Below are positions 46,550-60,247 of a stretch of DNA of 64,000 bases, in pieces (within the stretch, counting starts at the first letter, position 1; every line of letters starts with the position of its first letter). The DNA comes from Polynucleobacter sp. AP-Jannik-300A-C4 (GTDB lineage: Bacteria; Pseudomonadota; Gammaproteobacteria; Burkholderiales; Burkholderiaceae), in assembly GCF_018688335.1 (NCBI RefSeq), contig NZ_CP061316.1:930001-994000 (forward strand), in the 5' to 3' direction. Below the pieces are notes generated by a model. The model searched no databases. It saw only the letters and a list, made by a program, of their open reading frames with translations, and was not told where the DNA came from. Made by a program: the position numbers and the translations under genes.

Positions 46550-49135
46550 TTAAATTGTTACTGTGTCAGCAACATCGCTGAATGACTTAATCTTGTCAAA
46601 GTTCATGTACTTATAGACTTCACCAGATTTAGCGTTCAATGACTCAACTTGCTCGAAATATTCCTGTGGAGTTGGCAGGCGACCTAAGAGTGCAGCAACG
46701 GCTGAAAGTTCAGCAGAAGCTAAGTACACGCGTGTATCGATACCTAAGCGGTTCGGGAAGTTACGAGTTGAAGTAGAGACTGCTGTGGAGCCTTTACGGA
46801 TCTGCGCCTGGTTACCCATACAGAGTGAGCAACCTGGAGTTTCCATGCGAGCACCTGTAGCGCCCAGAATGCCGTAATAGCCTTCTTCGGTCAAAATCAT
46901 CTGGTCCATCTTAGTTGGAGGCGCCACCCATAAGCGGGTAGGCATATCCTTCTTGCCCTGAAGAACTTGTCCAGCTGCACGGAAGTGACCAATGTTGGTC
47001 ATGCAAGAGCCGATAAATACCTCATCGATTTTCTCACCAGATACTTCAGATAAGAACTTCACATCATCCGGATCATTAGGGCAGGCCAAGATTGGCTCTT
47101 TAATTTCGCTCATATCGATTTCGATCACTTCGGCATAGTCTGCATCTGCATCAGCCTTAAGCAAATCCGGTTTAGCAATCCAAGCTTCCATCGCCTTGAT
47201 GCGACGACCTAGAGTGCGCTTATCTTCATAGCCATTTGCAATCATCCACTTCATCAAAGTGATGTTGGAGCGCATGTACTCAATGATTGGTTCTTTACTT
47301 AACTGAATAGCGCAACCAGCGGCAGAGCGCTCAGCAGAAGCATCAGACAATTCAAAAGCTTGCTCAACTTTGAGATCAGGCAAACCTTCAATTTCTAAAA
47401 TACGGCCAGAGAAAATATTCTTCTTGCCTTGTTTTTCAACAGTAAGCAAACCTTTTTTAATTGCATACAAGGGGATTGCATTAACCATATCGCGCAAAGT
47501 GATGCCAGGCTGCATTTTTCCTTTGAAGCGAACCAAGACTGATTCAGGCATATCCAATGGCATAACACCGGTAGCTGCAGCAAATGCAACTAAACCAGAG
47601 CCAGCAGGGAAGGAGATACCGATTGGGAAGCGAGTATGACTATCGCCACCAGTGCCGCAGGTATCAGGTAGAAGTAAACGATTCAACCAGCTATGAATCA
47701 CGCCATCACCTGGACGTAATGCAACACCACCGCGGTTAGTCATAAACGCTGGCAACTCATGGTGTGTACGAATATCAACTGGTTTTGGATAAGCGGATGT
47801 ATGGCAGAAGGACTGCATGACTAGGTCAGCAGAGAAGCCTAAGCAAGCCAAGTCCTTTAATTCATCACGGGTCATAGGGCCAGTCGTATCTTGGGAGCCG
47901 ACTGTAGTCATGTGTGGCTCGCAATAAGTGTCTGGGCGTACGCCTTGACCTTCTGGCAATCCACAGGCACGGCCAACCATCTTTTGAGCCAAGCTGAAGC
48001 CTTTTTTATTATCGGGCGGGCTAACAGGGATACGGAATTCTGTAGAAGCTGGCAAGCCAAGCGCAGCGCGCGCTTTAGCTGTGAGGCCGCGGCCGACGAT
48101 CAAAGGAATGCGACCACCTGCACGAACTTCATCCAAAATGACTGGGGACTTGAGTGAGAAAGAAGCGATTTCTTTACCATTCTTAAATGCTTTACCTTCG
48201 TATGGACGTAATTCAATTTCATCGCCCATATTCATATCTGAAACATCGAGCTCAATTGGCAATGCACCAGCATCTTCCATGGTATTGAAGAAAATTGGAG
48301 CAATCTTGGTGCCTAAGCAAACACCACCAAAGCGTTTGTTCGGTACAAATGGAATATCTTGACCCGTCCACCACAATACGGAATTGGTAGCAGATTTACG
48401 TGAAGATCCTGTGCCAACAACGTCTCCAACGTAAGCAATTTGGTTGCCTTTTTTCTGGAGAGCTTCAATTTGCTTCATTGGGCCGCGAACACCTGCCTCG
48501 TCTGGCTCAATGCCTGGACGTGGGTTCTTCAACATAATGGTTGCATGCAGTGGGATGTCTGGACGACTCCATGCATCAGGGGCTGGAGATAGGTCGTCGG
48601 TATTAGTTTCACCAGTGACTTTGAATACGGTGAGCTTCATGCTCTCTGGGACGGCAGGGCGGCTTGTAAACCATTCTGCATTTGCCCAGCTTTGTAGCAC
48701 TTCTTTGGCTTGTGCATTGCCTTTTTCTGCTAATTCCTGAACATCATGGAAATAGTCGAACATCAATAAGGTTTTTTTCAAGGCCGCTGCTGCAGTAGCT
48801 GCACACTCAGAGTCAGAGAGCAATTCCACTAAAGGCTTGATGTTGTAGCCACCAAGCATTGTTCCCAGGAGCTCTGTTGCCTTGATGCGAGAAATCAAAG
48901 GAGTTTTCTCGGTGCCCTTAGCAACAGCATCCAAAAACTCTGCCTTTACTTTAGCTGCCTCATCAACACCTGCAGGCACGCGATTCGTAATGAGCTCAAC
49001 TAACTCAGCCTCTTTTCCCTTAGGAGGATTTTTCAGTAAGCCAACGAGTTCGGCTGTTTGATCTTTAGTTAGTGGGAGGGCTGGAATTCCAAGGGCTGCG
49101 CGTTCGGCAACTTGGGCATTGTAGGCTTCTAGCAT
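46550..49135 (-). CDS. acnB: Aconitate hydratase B (bifunctional aconitase / 2-methylisocitrate dehydratase)
   Basis: An 861-residue AcnB. The N-terminal HEAT-like domain (1-160) and the swivel domain come first, then the cluster-binding domains. 4Fe-4S cysteines lie in [13 protein letters not shown] and [10 protein letters not shown]. It interconverts citrate and isocitrate and can act on methylcitrate-derived intermediates. AATAGGAAAC gives a good ribosome-binding site before the ATG at 49135. The upstream region has a -10-like TACAAT and a 14-base palindrome over the -35 region, so a repressor probably controls it. Confidence 0.95.
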   Translation of the reverse strand: MLEAYNAQVAERAALGIPALPLTKDQTAELVGLLKNPPKGKEAELVELITNRVPAGVDEAAKVKAEFLDAVAKGTEKTPLISRIKATELLGTMLGGYNIKPLVELLSDSECAATAAAALKKTLLMFDYFHDVQELAEKGNAQAKEVLQSWANAEWFTSRPAVPESMKLTVFKVTGETNTDDLSPAPDAWSRPDIPLHATIMLKNPRPGIEPDEAGVRGPMKQIEALQKKGNQIAYVGDVVGTGSSRKSATNSVLWWTGQDIPFVPNKRFGGVCLGTKIAPIFFNTMEDAGALPIELDVSDMNMGDEIELRPYEGKAFKNGKEIASFSLKSPVILDEVRAGGRIPLIVGRGLTAKARAALGLPASTEFRIPVSPPDNKKGFSLAQKMVGRACGLPEGQGVRPDTYCEPHMTTVGSQDTTGPMTRDELKDLACLGFSADLVMQSFCHTSAYPKPVDIRTHHELPAFMTNRGGVALRPGDGVIHSWLNRLLLPDTCGTGGDSHTRFPIGISFPAGSGLVAFAAATGVMPLDMPESVLVRFKGKMQPGITLRDMVNAIPLYAIKKGLLTVEKQGKKNIFSGRILEIEGLPDLKVEQAFELSDASAERSAAGCAIQLSKEPIIEYMRSNITLMKWMIANGYEDKRTLGRRIKAMEAWIAKPDLLKADADADYAEVIEIDMSEIKEPILACPNDPDDVKFLSEVSGEKIDEVFIGSCMTNIGHFRAAGQVLQGKKDMPTRLWVAPPTKMDQMILTEEGYYGILGATGARMETPGCSLCMGNQAQIRKGSTAVSTSTRNFPNRLGIDTRVYLASAELSAVAALLGRLPTPQEYFEQVESLNAKSGEVYKYMNFDKIKSFSDVADTVTI

Positions 49136-49201
49136 CGTGTTTCCTATTGGGTAAGAGTTATCAACAGTAAGGCTAAGCAGGGCTTGTTTCCCTTTACATC
49201 T

Positions 49202-49207
49202 ATTGTA
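49202..49207 (-). promoter_or_regulatory. acnB -10 element
   Basis: On the minus strand TACAAT lies about 67 bases before the acnB ATG. The matching -35 would fall within the 49221-49234 palindrome and is weak, so a regulator may be needed or may block it. Confidence 0.4.
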
Positions 49208-49220
49208 ATTGCTAATTCAT

Positions 49221-49234
49221 GTCTTATATAAGAC
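49221..49234. promoter_or_regulatory. Perfect palindromic operator candidate upstream of acnB
   Basis: GTCTTATATAAGAC is a perfect 14-base palindrome that covers about -25 to -38 relative to the proposed acnB start site. Its form suits a GntR-type dimeric repressor; the regulator is not identified. It is unlike the TGTATACA site near the window's own gntR gene. Confidence 0.5.
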
Positions 49235-49490
49235 TTAATTATCAAAATTCATCAAAATGCTCAAAAAACAGGCAAATTACGATATGTATGATGGATTGCA
49301 AAAGATTTAAGCAATTTTCCTGATGTTGTAAGGGGTTATTAGGAGTTGTTTAGAGAGATTTGAAATCACAAATAAATGCCCAATAGGAAGAAAAATGGGC
49401 TCAAAAACTATCTAAAAATTGAATAGCAAGCTCTGGAGCTTGGATGCAGTTGGATGAGGAAAGAATTTATGCCTACAGAGTAGCTATCGT

Positions 49491-49496
49491 TATAAT
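49491..49496 (+). promoter_or_regulatory. pyrG -10 element
   Basis: A perfect TATAAT, 25 bases before the pyrG ATG; the -35 (about 49467-49473) is poor. The short leader contains CTGTTTCCAACAG, a 5-base stem with a 3-base loop. Confidence 0.45.
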
Positions 49497-49518
49497 TACT
49501 GTTTCCAACAGAGCTTAA

Positions 49519-51183
<1,665 letters not shown>

Positions 51184-51192
51184 GAGATCGTC

Positions 51193-53377
<2,185 letters not shown>

Positions 53378-53398
53378 TCATTGGCTAGCTTTTAGTCT

Positions 53399-53725
53399 AT
53401 GCGTATCGCCATCTACTCAATGCTGTTATTGCTGATTGCAATACAGTACCCACTCTGGTTGGGAAAGGGTGGATGGCTCAAGGTTTACGAAATGGAGAGG
53501 CAACTCGATTTGCAGAGGGCTAAGAATAGCCTACTCAGCTTGCGCAATGCCAAACTCACTGGTGATGTTAAGGATTTAAAAGAGGGCACTCGGGCAATTG
53601 AAGAGCGTGCTCGCGTTGAACATGGCATGATCAAGGAAGGCGAGTTTTTTGTACAAATTTTGCCAACTGAAAAACCCACTACAAATGATGCGGATGGCGT
53701 AAAGCCAACAAGTGCTAAACGCTAG
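53399..53725 (+). CDS. ftsB: Cell division protein FtsB
   Basis: A 108-residue bitopic membrane protein. A membrane segment at about 4-20 ([20 protein letters not shown]) is followed by a short [21 protein letters not shown] coiled coil (about 28-62) and [20 protein letters not shown], typical of FtsB. It forms the FtsQLB complex that signals for septal peptidoglycan synthesis. It has a C-terminal tail of about 15 polar residues. Placement just after eno is diagnostic. Confidence 0.92.
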   Translation: MRIAIYSMLLLLIAIQYPLWLGKGGWLKVYEMERQLDLQRAKNSLLSLRNAKLTGDVKDLKEGTRAIEERARVEHGMIKEGEFFVQILPTEKPTTNDADGVKPTSAKR

Positions 53726-53734
53726 TCCTGCATC

Positions 53735-54700
53735 CTAATGTCCGCTTGATGGCGGTCTTGTTGCGTCTGCTAATAAATCCGTCTTAAAAACTTGTCTGCA
53801 ATCTACGGCGTCAAAGCGATAGGCTTTAGAGCAGAAATCACACTCGGTCTCTACAGCACCTTGCTCTGCAAGAATGCTTTCAACTTCCTCTTCGCCCAGC
53901 ATTCTGAGGACATCAGCCACCTTGGCCCGAGAACAACGGCAACCAAAGCGAACAGGGCGAACTGGGAAACTCCGAACACCACTTTCTGTAGACTCTTCTA
54001 AAAAGAGACGGCGTAAGATGGTTTCGGGTGAAAGAGTTAGCAATTCTTCATTAGTGATGGTCTCACCAAGAGTCTGAATTCTGGTCCAACCTTCAGCGGC
54101 AAGTTGCGGGTCTAGGTGGGCATGACCTCCGGAGTCAGGCAAGCGCTGCAAAAGTAATCCACCGACATGGGTGTCGTTTGAAGCTAGCCAAATACGGGTG
54201 TCTAGCTGCTCTGAATTCTGCATGTACAAAGCGATGGCTTCAGCAGCGCTCGTAACAGGCTTAATAATCGTGCCACGATGTTCCTGGAGTGCCACAATGC
54301 CTTGATAGGGAGCTTGACCAGGCTGGCGATCAGAAGGGTCAAGAGTAATCACCAGGCGCCCAGTATTGTCAGCATCCAGCAATTCACCTAGTGTGGCGTT
54401 GGGGTCAATACTATCCGCCTCTACGGAGAGCTTTACTGTAGCGCGCATAGTCAAATCAGACTTACATTCAACCACGAGAAGCTGAATTGGACCTTTACTC
54501 TGAGCTTGAATAATCAAGGTCCCATCAAATTTAAGGCTGGCGCTTAAGAGGGTTGCTGCACCCACGAAGTCACCTAGCATTCGTCTAATAACAGGCGGAT
54601 CATTCCGACGCTCCAAAACAGCCTGCCAGGCACTGCTTATGGAAACAATTTCCCCGCGGACTGGGGCGCCATCACACATAAATACAAGTAATTCGTTCAT
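53735..54700 (-). CDS. hslO: Redox-regulated molecular chaperone Hsp33
   Basis: A 321-residue chaperone. The C-terminal redox switch has CRC (Cys254, Cys256) and CDFC (Cys287, Cys290), which bind zinc when reduced and form disulfides on oxidation to activate the holdase. The N-terminal domain includes LLLQRLPDSGG. It is convergent with ftsB (9-base gap) and divergent from gltX. I saw no sigma-32 promoter upstream. Confidence 0.93.
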   Translation of the reverse strand: MNELLVFMCDGAPVRGEIVSISSAWQAVLERRNDPPVIRRMLGDFVGAATLLSASLKFDGTLIIQAQSKGPIQLLVVECKSDLTMRATVKLSVEADSIDPNATLGELLDADNTGRLVITLDPSDRQPGQAPYQGIVALQEHRGTIIKPVTSAAEAIALYMQNSEQLDTRIWLASNDTHVGGLLLQRLPDSGGHAHLDPQLAAEGWTRIQTLGETITNEELLTLSPETILRRLFLEESTESGVRSFPVRPVRFGCRCSRAKVADVLRMLGEEEVESILAEQGAVETECDFCSKAYRFDAVDCRQVFKTDLLADATRPPSSGH

Positions 54701-54776
54701 AGGTGAAAGTATCCACTTTTTTCAGAATTGAGTCCTAAATGGCAAATTTCTAGGCTGACCTGAGATAATGTCATTT

Positions 54777-56171
54777 ATGCAAATACGTACACGATTCGCC
54801 CCTAGTCCAACGGGCTTTATTCACTTGGGCAACCTCCGCAGCGCTTTGTATCCGTGGGCTTTTGCACGCCACAACAAAGGCGACTTCATTTTACGCATTG
54901 AGGATACGGATTTAGAGCGCTCCACACAGGAAGCAGTCGATGTCATTATTGAAGGTATGGCGTGGCTTGGTCTGGATCTAGATGAGGGTCCGATTTATCA
55001 AATGCAACGCATTGATCGTTATCGTGAAGTTGTTAAGCAGATGTTAGAGGCTGGGCTTGCCTATCCTTGCTATATGAGCGAAGAAGAGCTCAATAAACTA
55101 CGCGATCAACAGATGGCTAATAAAGAAAAGCCTCGCTATAACGGTCAATGGCGCCCGGAGCCAGGAAAAATTCTGCCAGCAATACCCGAAGGTATTTTGC
55201 CGGTTATTCGCTTTAAGAATCCCATAGGTGGATCCGTTATCTGGGAGGATGCCGTCAAAGGCAAAATCGAAATTAGCAACGATGAGTTAGATGATCTGGT
55301 GATAGCCCGACCGGACGGGACGCCGACCTATAACTTCTGCGTTGTTGTAGACGATCTCGATATGAATATCACTCACGTGATTCGTGGTGATGATCACGTC
55401 AACAACACACCGCGCCAAATTAATATCATGAAGGCGCTGGGCGGAACGCCCCCGGTATATGCCCATTTGCCGACAGTTCTCAATGACTCTGGTGAAAAAA
55501 TGAGTAAGCGTAATGGCGCTATGAGTGTGCGTGATTACCAAAAAGCAGGGTATTTGCCTGAAGCCATTCTGAATTACCTCGCAAGGTTAGGGTGGTCTCA
55601 TGGTGATGCGGAGATCTTTACTAAAGAGCAGTTTGTGAATTGGTTTGATCTAGACAGTCTTGGTCGCTCACCTGCACAACATAACCCTGAAAAATTACTT
55701 TGGCTTAATCATCAATATATTCAGAATACTGATCCTGCTATCTTGGCAGAGGCGACCAAGCCATTCGCTCATGAGTTAGGCATTGATACAGAAAAGGGTC
55801 CAGACTTTGTGCAGGTAGTGGGGCTTCTTAAAGATCGTGCGAATACGCTCATCGAAATCGCAGAAGGCGCTAAGCTTTTTTACCTGCCTGCACCAGCTCA
55901 TAGTGCAGAACAAATTGCCGCAAATATCCCTTCTGAAATTATCCCCGCGCTAAAAGATTTGATCGAAGCAGTTAAATCAGCGGAGCACACAAAAGCGGCT
56001 TATGGACTGGCTTTTAAAGAAGTTTTAGCTAAACATCAGATCAAAATGCCAGCCTTAGCAATGCCTGTCCGCTATGCTTTATTTGCGACAACGCAGACCC
56101 CGGCGATTGATTCTGTCATGGTTGTTTTGGGCAAGGATGAGGTCGTACAAAGGCTTTCCAAGGTCGTCTAG
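54777..56171 (+). CDS. gltX: Glutamyl-tRNA synthetase
   Basis: A 464-residue class I synthetase. The N-terminus is [15 protein letters not shown] (HIGH equivalent HLGN), followed by [10 protein letters not shown] and the KMSKR-type [12 protein letters not shown]. The C-terminal anticodon-binding domain is complete. An ATG three codons upstream (54768) is possible; 54777 gives the usual family N-terminus. A tRNA-Glu gene lies about 200 bases downstream. Confidence 0.95.
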   Translation: MQIRTRFAPSPTGFIHLGNLRSALYPWAFARHNKGDFILRIEDTDLERSTQEAVDVIIEGMAWLGLDLDEGPIYQMQRIDRYREVVKQMLEAGLAYPCYMSEEELNKLRDQQMANKEKPRYNGQWRPEPGKILPAIPEGILPVIRFKNPIGGSVIWEDAVKGKIEISNDELDDLVIARPDGTPTYNFCVVVDDLDMNITHVIRGDDHVNNTPRQINIMKALGGTPPVYAHLPTVLNDSGEKMSKRNGAMSVRDYQKAGYLPEAILNYLARLGWSHGDAEIFTKEQFVNWFDLDSLGRSPAQHNPEKLLWLNHQYIQNTDPAILAEATKPFAHELGIDTEKGPDFVQVVGLLKDRANTLIEIAEGAKLFYLPAPAHSAEQIAANIPSEIIPALKDLIEAVKSAEHTKAAYGLAFKEVLAKHQIKMPALAMPVRYALFATTQTPAIDSVMVVLGKDEVVQRLSKVV

Positions 56172-56179
56172 AGCAGAAT

Positions 56180-56209
56180 TTGCTCCCTCCTACAAAAATA
56201 GGATAAAAT
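56180..56209 (+). promoter_or_regulatory. Probable promoter of the tRNA-Ala/Glu/Asp cluster
   Basis: TTGCTC (56180-56185), an 18-base spacer and TAAAAT (56204-56209) lie about 44 bases before tRNA-Ala, right after gltX. Confidence 0.4.
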
Positions 56210-56252
56210 CTTGGATTGTTTTGAGTGTCTTGTAGATTTTTAGCGAGATTAC

Positions 56253-56328
<76 letters not shown>

Positions 56329-56368
56329 AGCATTTAAAATAGCAGTATTAGTTTTTGCAGTAGTCCAG

Positions 56369-56444
56369 GTCCCCATCGTCTAGAGGCCTAGGACATCACC
56401 CTTTCACGGTGAGTACGGGGGTTCGAATCCCCCTGGGGACGCCA
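56369..56444 (+). tRNA. tRNA-Glu (anticodon UUC)
   Basis: A 76-base cloverleaf. Acceptor GTCCCCA pairs with TGGGGAC, the anticodon loop CTTTCAC gives UUC, the T-arm is GGGGGTTCGAATCCCCC and CCA is encoded. It follows tRNA-Ala by 40 bases. Confidence 0.95.
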
Positions 56445-56500
56445 AATTTTTTGGCTAGTTGTGGGTAGTAAGTAGTGACACAAGTAGCACTCGCTGTATT

Positions 56501-56577
56501 GGAGCGGTAGTTCAGTTGGTTAGAATATCGGCCTGTCACGCCGAGGGTCGCGGGTTCGAGTCCCGTCCGCTCCGCCA
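56501..56577 (+). tRNA. tRNA-Asp (anticodon GUC)
   Basis: A 77-base cloverleaf. Acceptor GGAGCGG pairs with CCGCTCC, the anticodon loop CTGTCAC gives GUC, the T-arm is CGGGTTCGAGTCCCG and CCA is encoded. It is the last of the three and is followed at once by a terminator. Confidence 0.95.
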
Positions 56578-56589
56578 ATAACAATAACT

Positions 56590-56611
56590 AAGGGCCTTTG
56601 GCCCTTTTTTA
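56590..56611. terminator. Terminator after the tRNA cluster
   Basis: AAGGGCC-TTT-GGCCCTT followed by a T run: a strong intrinsic terminator for the tRNA transcript. The A bases on the other side are few, so reverse termination of the exonuclease gene is less sure. Confidence 0.85.
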
Positions 56612-56624
56612 TTTTTTACTCCTA

Positions 56625-57683
56625 TTAGTAAGAAAGTCTTGCATAGGTTGTTTTCTTCGAAGCTTCAATCGCTTGGCCTAGAGTAATAATCCCACGCTCT
56701 TCTAACAGAGGAACTAGTTTCAAAAATACTTGCGCTGTAGCGACTGCATCAGAGCATGCATTGTGACGGTGCTCAATTTGCACGCCTAAGAGCGCCATAC
56801 TGGATTCTAGGCTGTGAAGAGGCTGATTTGGGTAGGCTACTGCTGAAAGTAACAGGGTATCAATAACAGGTTGCTTAAATACAATGTGGGTTGATTGTTC
56901 TTTTAACTGCAAAAACCGCATATCAAATGCAACGTTATGACCGAGCAATACGCTACCCTCGCAAAACTTATAAAAAATAGGTAGCACCTGATCAATCGTG
57001 GGCTTTCCCTCCACTTCTGCTTGGCTTATCCCATGAATCTTGATGCTCTCTGAAGAAATTGATCTCCTCGGGTCAATGAGGGCCTCAAAGGTTTCATTCG
57101 TATGAATGTTTCCATTGGAAACTTTAAGTGCGCCAATTTGAATGATTTCATCACCATGACTTGGTTGTAAGCCCGTTGTTTCAGTATCAAACGCAGTGTA
57201 AATAAGGCTTGCCAATGGTCTATCCAAAAGCGAGGCATCTGCAGATCTATCGCATAGCGATTGATAGATGGAAATCTGCTCCTTAATCTTTTCTTCAATC
57301 TCGTCAATCTTATGATCCCGTTGATCGGCCAAGCGATTCATGGCATGAATGACTTCACGTAATTCTGGTGGACCTTGAAGATCGAGGCGTAGCTCTCGAT
57401 TGCTGCTGAGCATCACTTTAAGACGCTCAGAAGTGGCAGCAATGCCACTAACATAGGTATTAAACAGTCGATTGAGCACAACAAAACCTAATATCAATGC
57501 ACCTAAGGTGAGCGCAACTCCTAGAGGAAAAAGCTGCTGAAAGTACTGAAGAAAAATGGTGCGGTGTTCTTCGACCCCTTCAAACCAGGCATACAAGCCA
57601 AGTGTGAGAAAGGGGCCCGCCATGAGTACTGCCATGCCAATAGCAGCGATTAAATAACGCTGCCGAGCTGTTAGTTTTTCCAA
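56625..57683 (-). CDS. Membrane-anchored DEDDh 3'-5' exonuclease
   Basis: A 352-residue protein with an unusual layout. Two membrane segments (about 10-32 and 51-71) frame a short periplasmic loop. A HAMP-like and coiled-coil linker (about 72-145) leads to a DnaQ-type exonuclease (about 160-335) with a complete active site: Asp166 and Glu168 (FDTETTGL), Asp254 (HNVAFDMRF), His307 and Asp312 (HNACSDA). The fold matches DNA polymerase III epsilon, but the polymerase-binding tail is absent and the anchor resembles a sensor kinase. The exonuclease should face the cytoplasm. The substrate is unknown. It stands alone, in the same direction as an M48 protease gene upstream. Confidence 0.85.
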   Translation of the reverse strand: MEKLTARQRYLIAAIGMAVLMAGPFLTLGLYAWFEGVEEHRTIFLQYFQQLFPLGVALTLGALILGFVVLNRLFNTYVSGIAATSERLKVMLSSNRELRLDLQGPPELREVIHAMNRLADQRDHKIDEIEEKIKEQISIYQSLCDRSADASLLDRPLASLIYTAFDTETTGLQPSHGDEIIQIGALKVSNGNIHTNETFEALIDPRRSISSESIKIHGISQAEVEGKPTIDQVLPIFYKFCEGSVLLGHNVAFDMRFLQLKEQSTHIVFKQPVIDTLLLSAVAYPNQPLHSLESSMALLGVQIEHRHNACSDAVATAQVFLKLVPLLEERGIITLGQAIEASKKTTYARLSY

Positions 57684-57760
57684 GCATTACTCCTTGATAT
57701 ATTGCGCTACTTGCAGGAACAGAACCGATCTAGCGCATTTAAATGTACACCATTGAAGTG

Positions 57761-58591
57761 TTATATCTTTTTTTGATTGCTTGAAGGTGGCTTTGGTGCC
57801 GCTTTATAGATAGGTTCAACCGCAGGCATTAGAGCTGTCAATTGCTCAATTCGGGTTTCACCAGAAGGGTGGGTGGATAAAAATTCTGGAGAGTTTTTAT
57901 CTTTAGTGGCCTTTAGCATCTTTTGCCAAACACTAATCGCACCCATAGGGTTATAGCCTGCTCTTGCAGCAAGCTCCAATCCAATGGCATCTGCTTCGGA
58001 CTCATTTTCTCGTGAGTTGGGTAAAACAATTGCGTAGTGAGCCACTTGATTGGCGGCGCTGACTGCAGAGCCATAGGGGCCAGCTAGAGCCGTTGCAATA
58101 TTTACTAATACATTTTGTGCTGCTGCTTGAGATACACGCTCTCTACCGTGCTCCCTTAAGGCATGAGCAATCTCATGGCCCATGATGGCAGCTATTTCAT
58201 CGTCATTTAGATTGAGCTGCTCAATGATGCCAGTGTAAAAAGTAATCTTTCCACCAGGCGCACAAGTAGCGTTGAGTGTTGGGGCATTAATGAGAGTTAA
58301 CTGCCAATCCCATTGTCTGGTGTCATCCCTAAATACCTCAGTCTGTGGAATCAGTCTATTCGCAATCAGCCTCAAGCGATCGTAAGTAGGTCCTGAGGTG
58401 ACCAGTATATTTTTCTCTTTTGCTTTTTGGTTTTGCTCACTGTAACTCGCAGCAGAAAGACGATTTACATCTTCTGTTGAAGCCATCATGAATTGTGATC
58501 TGTTTATGCCTACTGCTCCTGGGCGAGTAGTGCTAGCACATGCCGAGAGTAGGGCAACAAGCGCAAGGACCCAATAGATACGAATGCTCAA
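57761..58591 (-). CDS. M48-family metalloprotease, lipoprotein (LoiP/YcaL-like)
   Basis: A 276-residue protease. The lipoprotein signal ends in LLSAC (Cys18). The zinc site is HEIAH (His139, Glu140, His143), and the third ligand is probably Glu197 in ESEADAIG. Proteins of this size without TPR repeats (LoiP, YcaL) cut misfolded outer-membrane proteins in the periplasm, often with BepA. The Ala-Ser after Cys suggests outer-membrane sorting. It lies downstream of the secreted duplicated-domain protein. Confidence 0.87.
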   Translation of the reverse strand: MSIRIYWVLALVALLSACASTTRPGAVGINRSQFMMASTEDVNRLSAASYSEQNQKAKEKNILVTSGPTYDRLRLIANRLIPQTEVFRDDTRQWDWQLTLINAPTLNATCAPGGKITFYTGIIEQLNLNDDEIAAIMGHEIAHALREHGRERVSQAAAQNVLVNIATALAGPYGSAVSAANQVAHYAIVLPNSRENESEADAIGLELAARAGYNPMGAISVWQKMLKATKDKNSPEFLSTHPSGETRIEQLTALMPAVEPIYKAAPKPPSSNQKKI

Positions 58592-58625
58592 ATCAGATCC
58601 CTGCGTTTATTCAATACTGTTCACC

Positions 58626-59225
58626 TTACTTCTTTTTCGGTGTAGTGATAGATGCAGCCATTGCATCAAAATAAACTACCTTAACTTGCTCACCAACATT
58701 GACGTCAGCTAGCAACTGCGGGTTCTTTACCGTTACCATGGTAACTTTGCCACTAGGACCCTTAACGGAAACCAGTTTCTTGGGGCGATCGACGGCAATA
58801 ATGTCAGCAATGATGGTGGTGGTGTTGGTAATCGTGCGAGTTGGTTTTTCACCTGGCTTCGAGGTCACCTCAGATGAGGTTTCCACTTTGCTACGAATGC
58901 CGTCACTCTTAGTCTTAATGAGTTCAATTGCAACAGCGAGTTCATAGGTAACGTTCAGGCGGTCACCTTTTTTGATCTGGTCAAAGTTCTTAATCTCAGG
59001 ACCAGCAACGAACTTTGATTCACCTTCATTATTTTTAAAGAAAATTGTACGAGTCTTCTTGTCAATCTTAGTAACAGTACCCTCATATAACCGATAAATA
59101 TTGTCAGTTATGGCTGCATCAACTACAACTGCATTTGGTGCACTTGGGGCTTGAGCCATCGTGAGTGCTGGGCCCGCCAAAAGAGCAGCGGCTAGCAGGG
59201 TACTTGGGGCGAATTTGATCTTCAT
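58626..59225 (-). CDS. Secreted protein of unknown function with an internal duplication
   Basis: A 199-residue protein I cannot assign to a family. The signal peptide ends near LTMAQA. Two halves resemble each other: YEGTVTKIDKKTRTIFFK...GPEIKNFDQIKKGDRLNV (about 47-105) and ADIIAVDRPKKLVSVKGP...VKNPQLLADVNVGEQVKV (about 138-190). Each looks like a small beta-barrel, joined by a Thr/Ser/Lys-rich linker (about 110-135). This pattern suggests a periplasmic binding or structural role. It precedes the M48 protease gene on the same strand, 34 bases apart. Confidence 0.75.
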   Translation of the reverse strand: MKIKFAPSTLLAAALLAGPALTMAQAPSAPNAVVVDAAITDNIYRLYEGTVTKIDKKTRTIFFKNNEGESKFVAGPEIKNFDQIKKGDRLNVTYELAVAIELIKTKSDGIRSKVETSSEVTSKPGEKPTRTITNTTTIIADIIAVDRPKKLVSVKGPSGKVTMVTVKNPQLLADVNVGEQVKVVYFDAMAASITTPKKK

Positions 59226-59377
59226 ATCTTTCCTTAATAATGTGTATTTCTACAGTGATATTAGCGTATTTTTACCCTCAATTTCACTTAAAGCGCCATC
59301 CTAAGGTGCTCAAGGAAATTTATAGGCTTCTTTGATAACATCAGTCCTTTCAGAGTGATTCAAGCTAAAGGAACTTC

Positions 59378-60160
59378 ATGCCCCGATTTGCCGCCAACCT
59401 CACAATGCTATTTAATGAAGTGCCGTTCATGGAGCGTTTTGCGCTCGCCAAAACCGGCGGATTTAAGGCTGTTGAATTTCTATTTCCTTACGCCTTTGAT
59501 GCTCAAGCGATTAAGCTGGCTTTGGATCACAACGCCCTCAAGCTCGCACTCCATAACCTACCTGCAGGTGATTGGGATGCTGGAGAGCGTGGAATTGCTT
59601 GCTTACCTGATCGGGTTGCTGAATTTCGTTCTGGTGTTGCAAAAGCAATTGAATATGCCTCGATTCTCGGCGTACCTCAGCTCAATTGCCTTGCTGGTAA
59701 GGTCCCAGCAGGATCTGATCCAAAGGTGCTGCACGATACCTTTGTCAATAATTTGCAATATGCCGCTGGTGAGCTCAAGAAAGCCGGCTTAAAGCTTTTG
59801 ATTGAACCTATCAATACCTTTGATATGCCAGGCTTTTACTTGTCAAAGACAGAGCAGGGCATTGCCATTTTGGATGCCGTTGGAGCAGATAACGCTTTTT
59901 TACAATACGACATCTATCATGCCCAGCGCATGGAAGGCGAGCTTGGAAATACGATCCAAAAGTACTTTAGTCGCATTGCCCACATTCAGTTGGCCGACAA
60001 TCCGGGTCGTAATGAGCCCGGTACCGGTGAAATCAACTACGACTATCTCTTTGGCTTATTAGATCGTCTGGGATATACCGGCTATATTGGTTGCGAGTAC
60101 AAACCTCTCAAATCAACTGAAGCGGGCCTAGGATGGATGGGTCGGTATGAGCAGGAATGA
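59378..60160 (+). CDS. hyi: Hydroxypyruvate isomerase
   Basis: A 260-residue TIM-barrel enzyme of the xylose-isomerase-like group. It begins MPRFAANLTMLFNEVPFMERF and has LLIEPINTFDMPGF, QYDIYHAQRMEG and GCEYKPL, typical of Hyi. It interconverts hydroxypyruvate and tartronate semialdehyde in glyoxylate use. AAAGGAACTTC lies before the ATG. The matching reductase gene follows after 87 bases. Confidence 0.9.
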   Translation: MPRFAANLTMLFNEVPFMERFALAKTGGFKAVEFLFPYAFDAQAIKLALDHNALKLALHNLPAGDWDAGERGIACLPDRVAEFRSGVAKAIEYASILGVPQLNCLAGKVPAGSDPKVLHDTFVNNLQYAAGELKKAGLKLLIEPINTFDMPGFYLSKTEQGIAILDAVGADNAFLQYDIYHAQRMEGELGNTIQKYFSRIAHIQLADNPGRNEPGTGEINYDYLFGLLDRLGYTGYIGCEYKPLKSTEAGLGWMGRYEQE

Positions 60161-60247
60161 TGCAGCTCAGTTACAAGTTAGTGAATCAATAATGAAGTAA
60201 AGCGGAAAAATCAGTAAGTTAAATAATTAATAACTAAGGATGACATT

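Noticed and set aside
46550-49135. Part of a 2-methylcitrate (prp) operon
   Set aside because: The protein is AcnB in length and domain order, and no prpB, prpC or prpD genes are near; propionate goes through methylmalonyl-CoA here.
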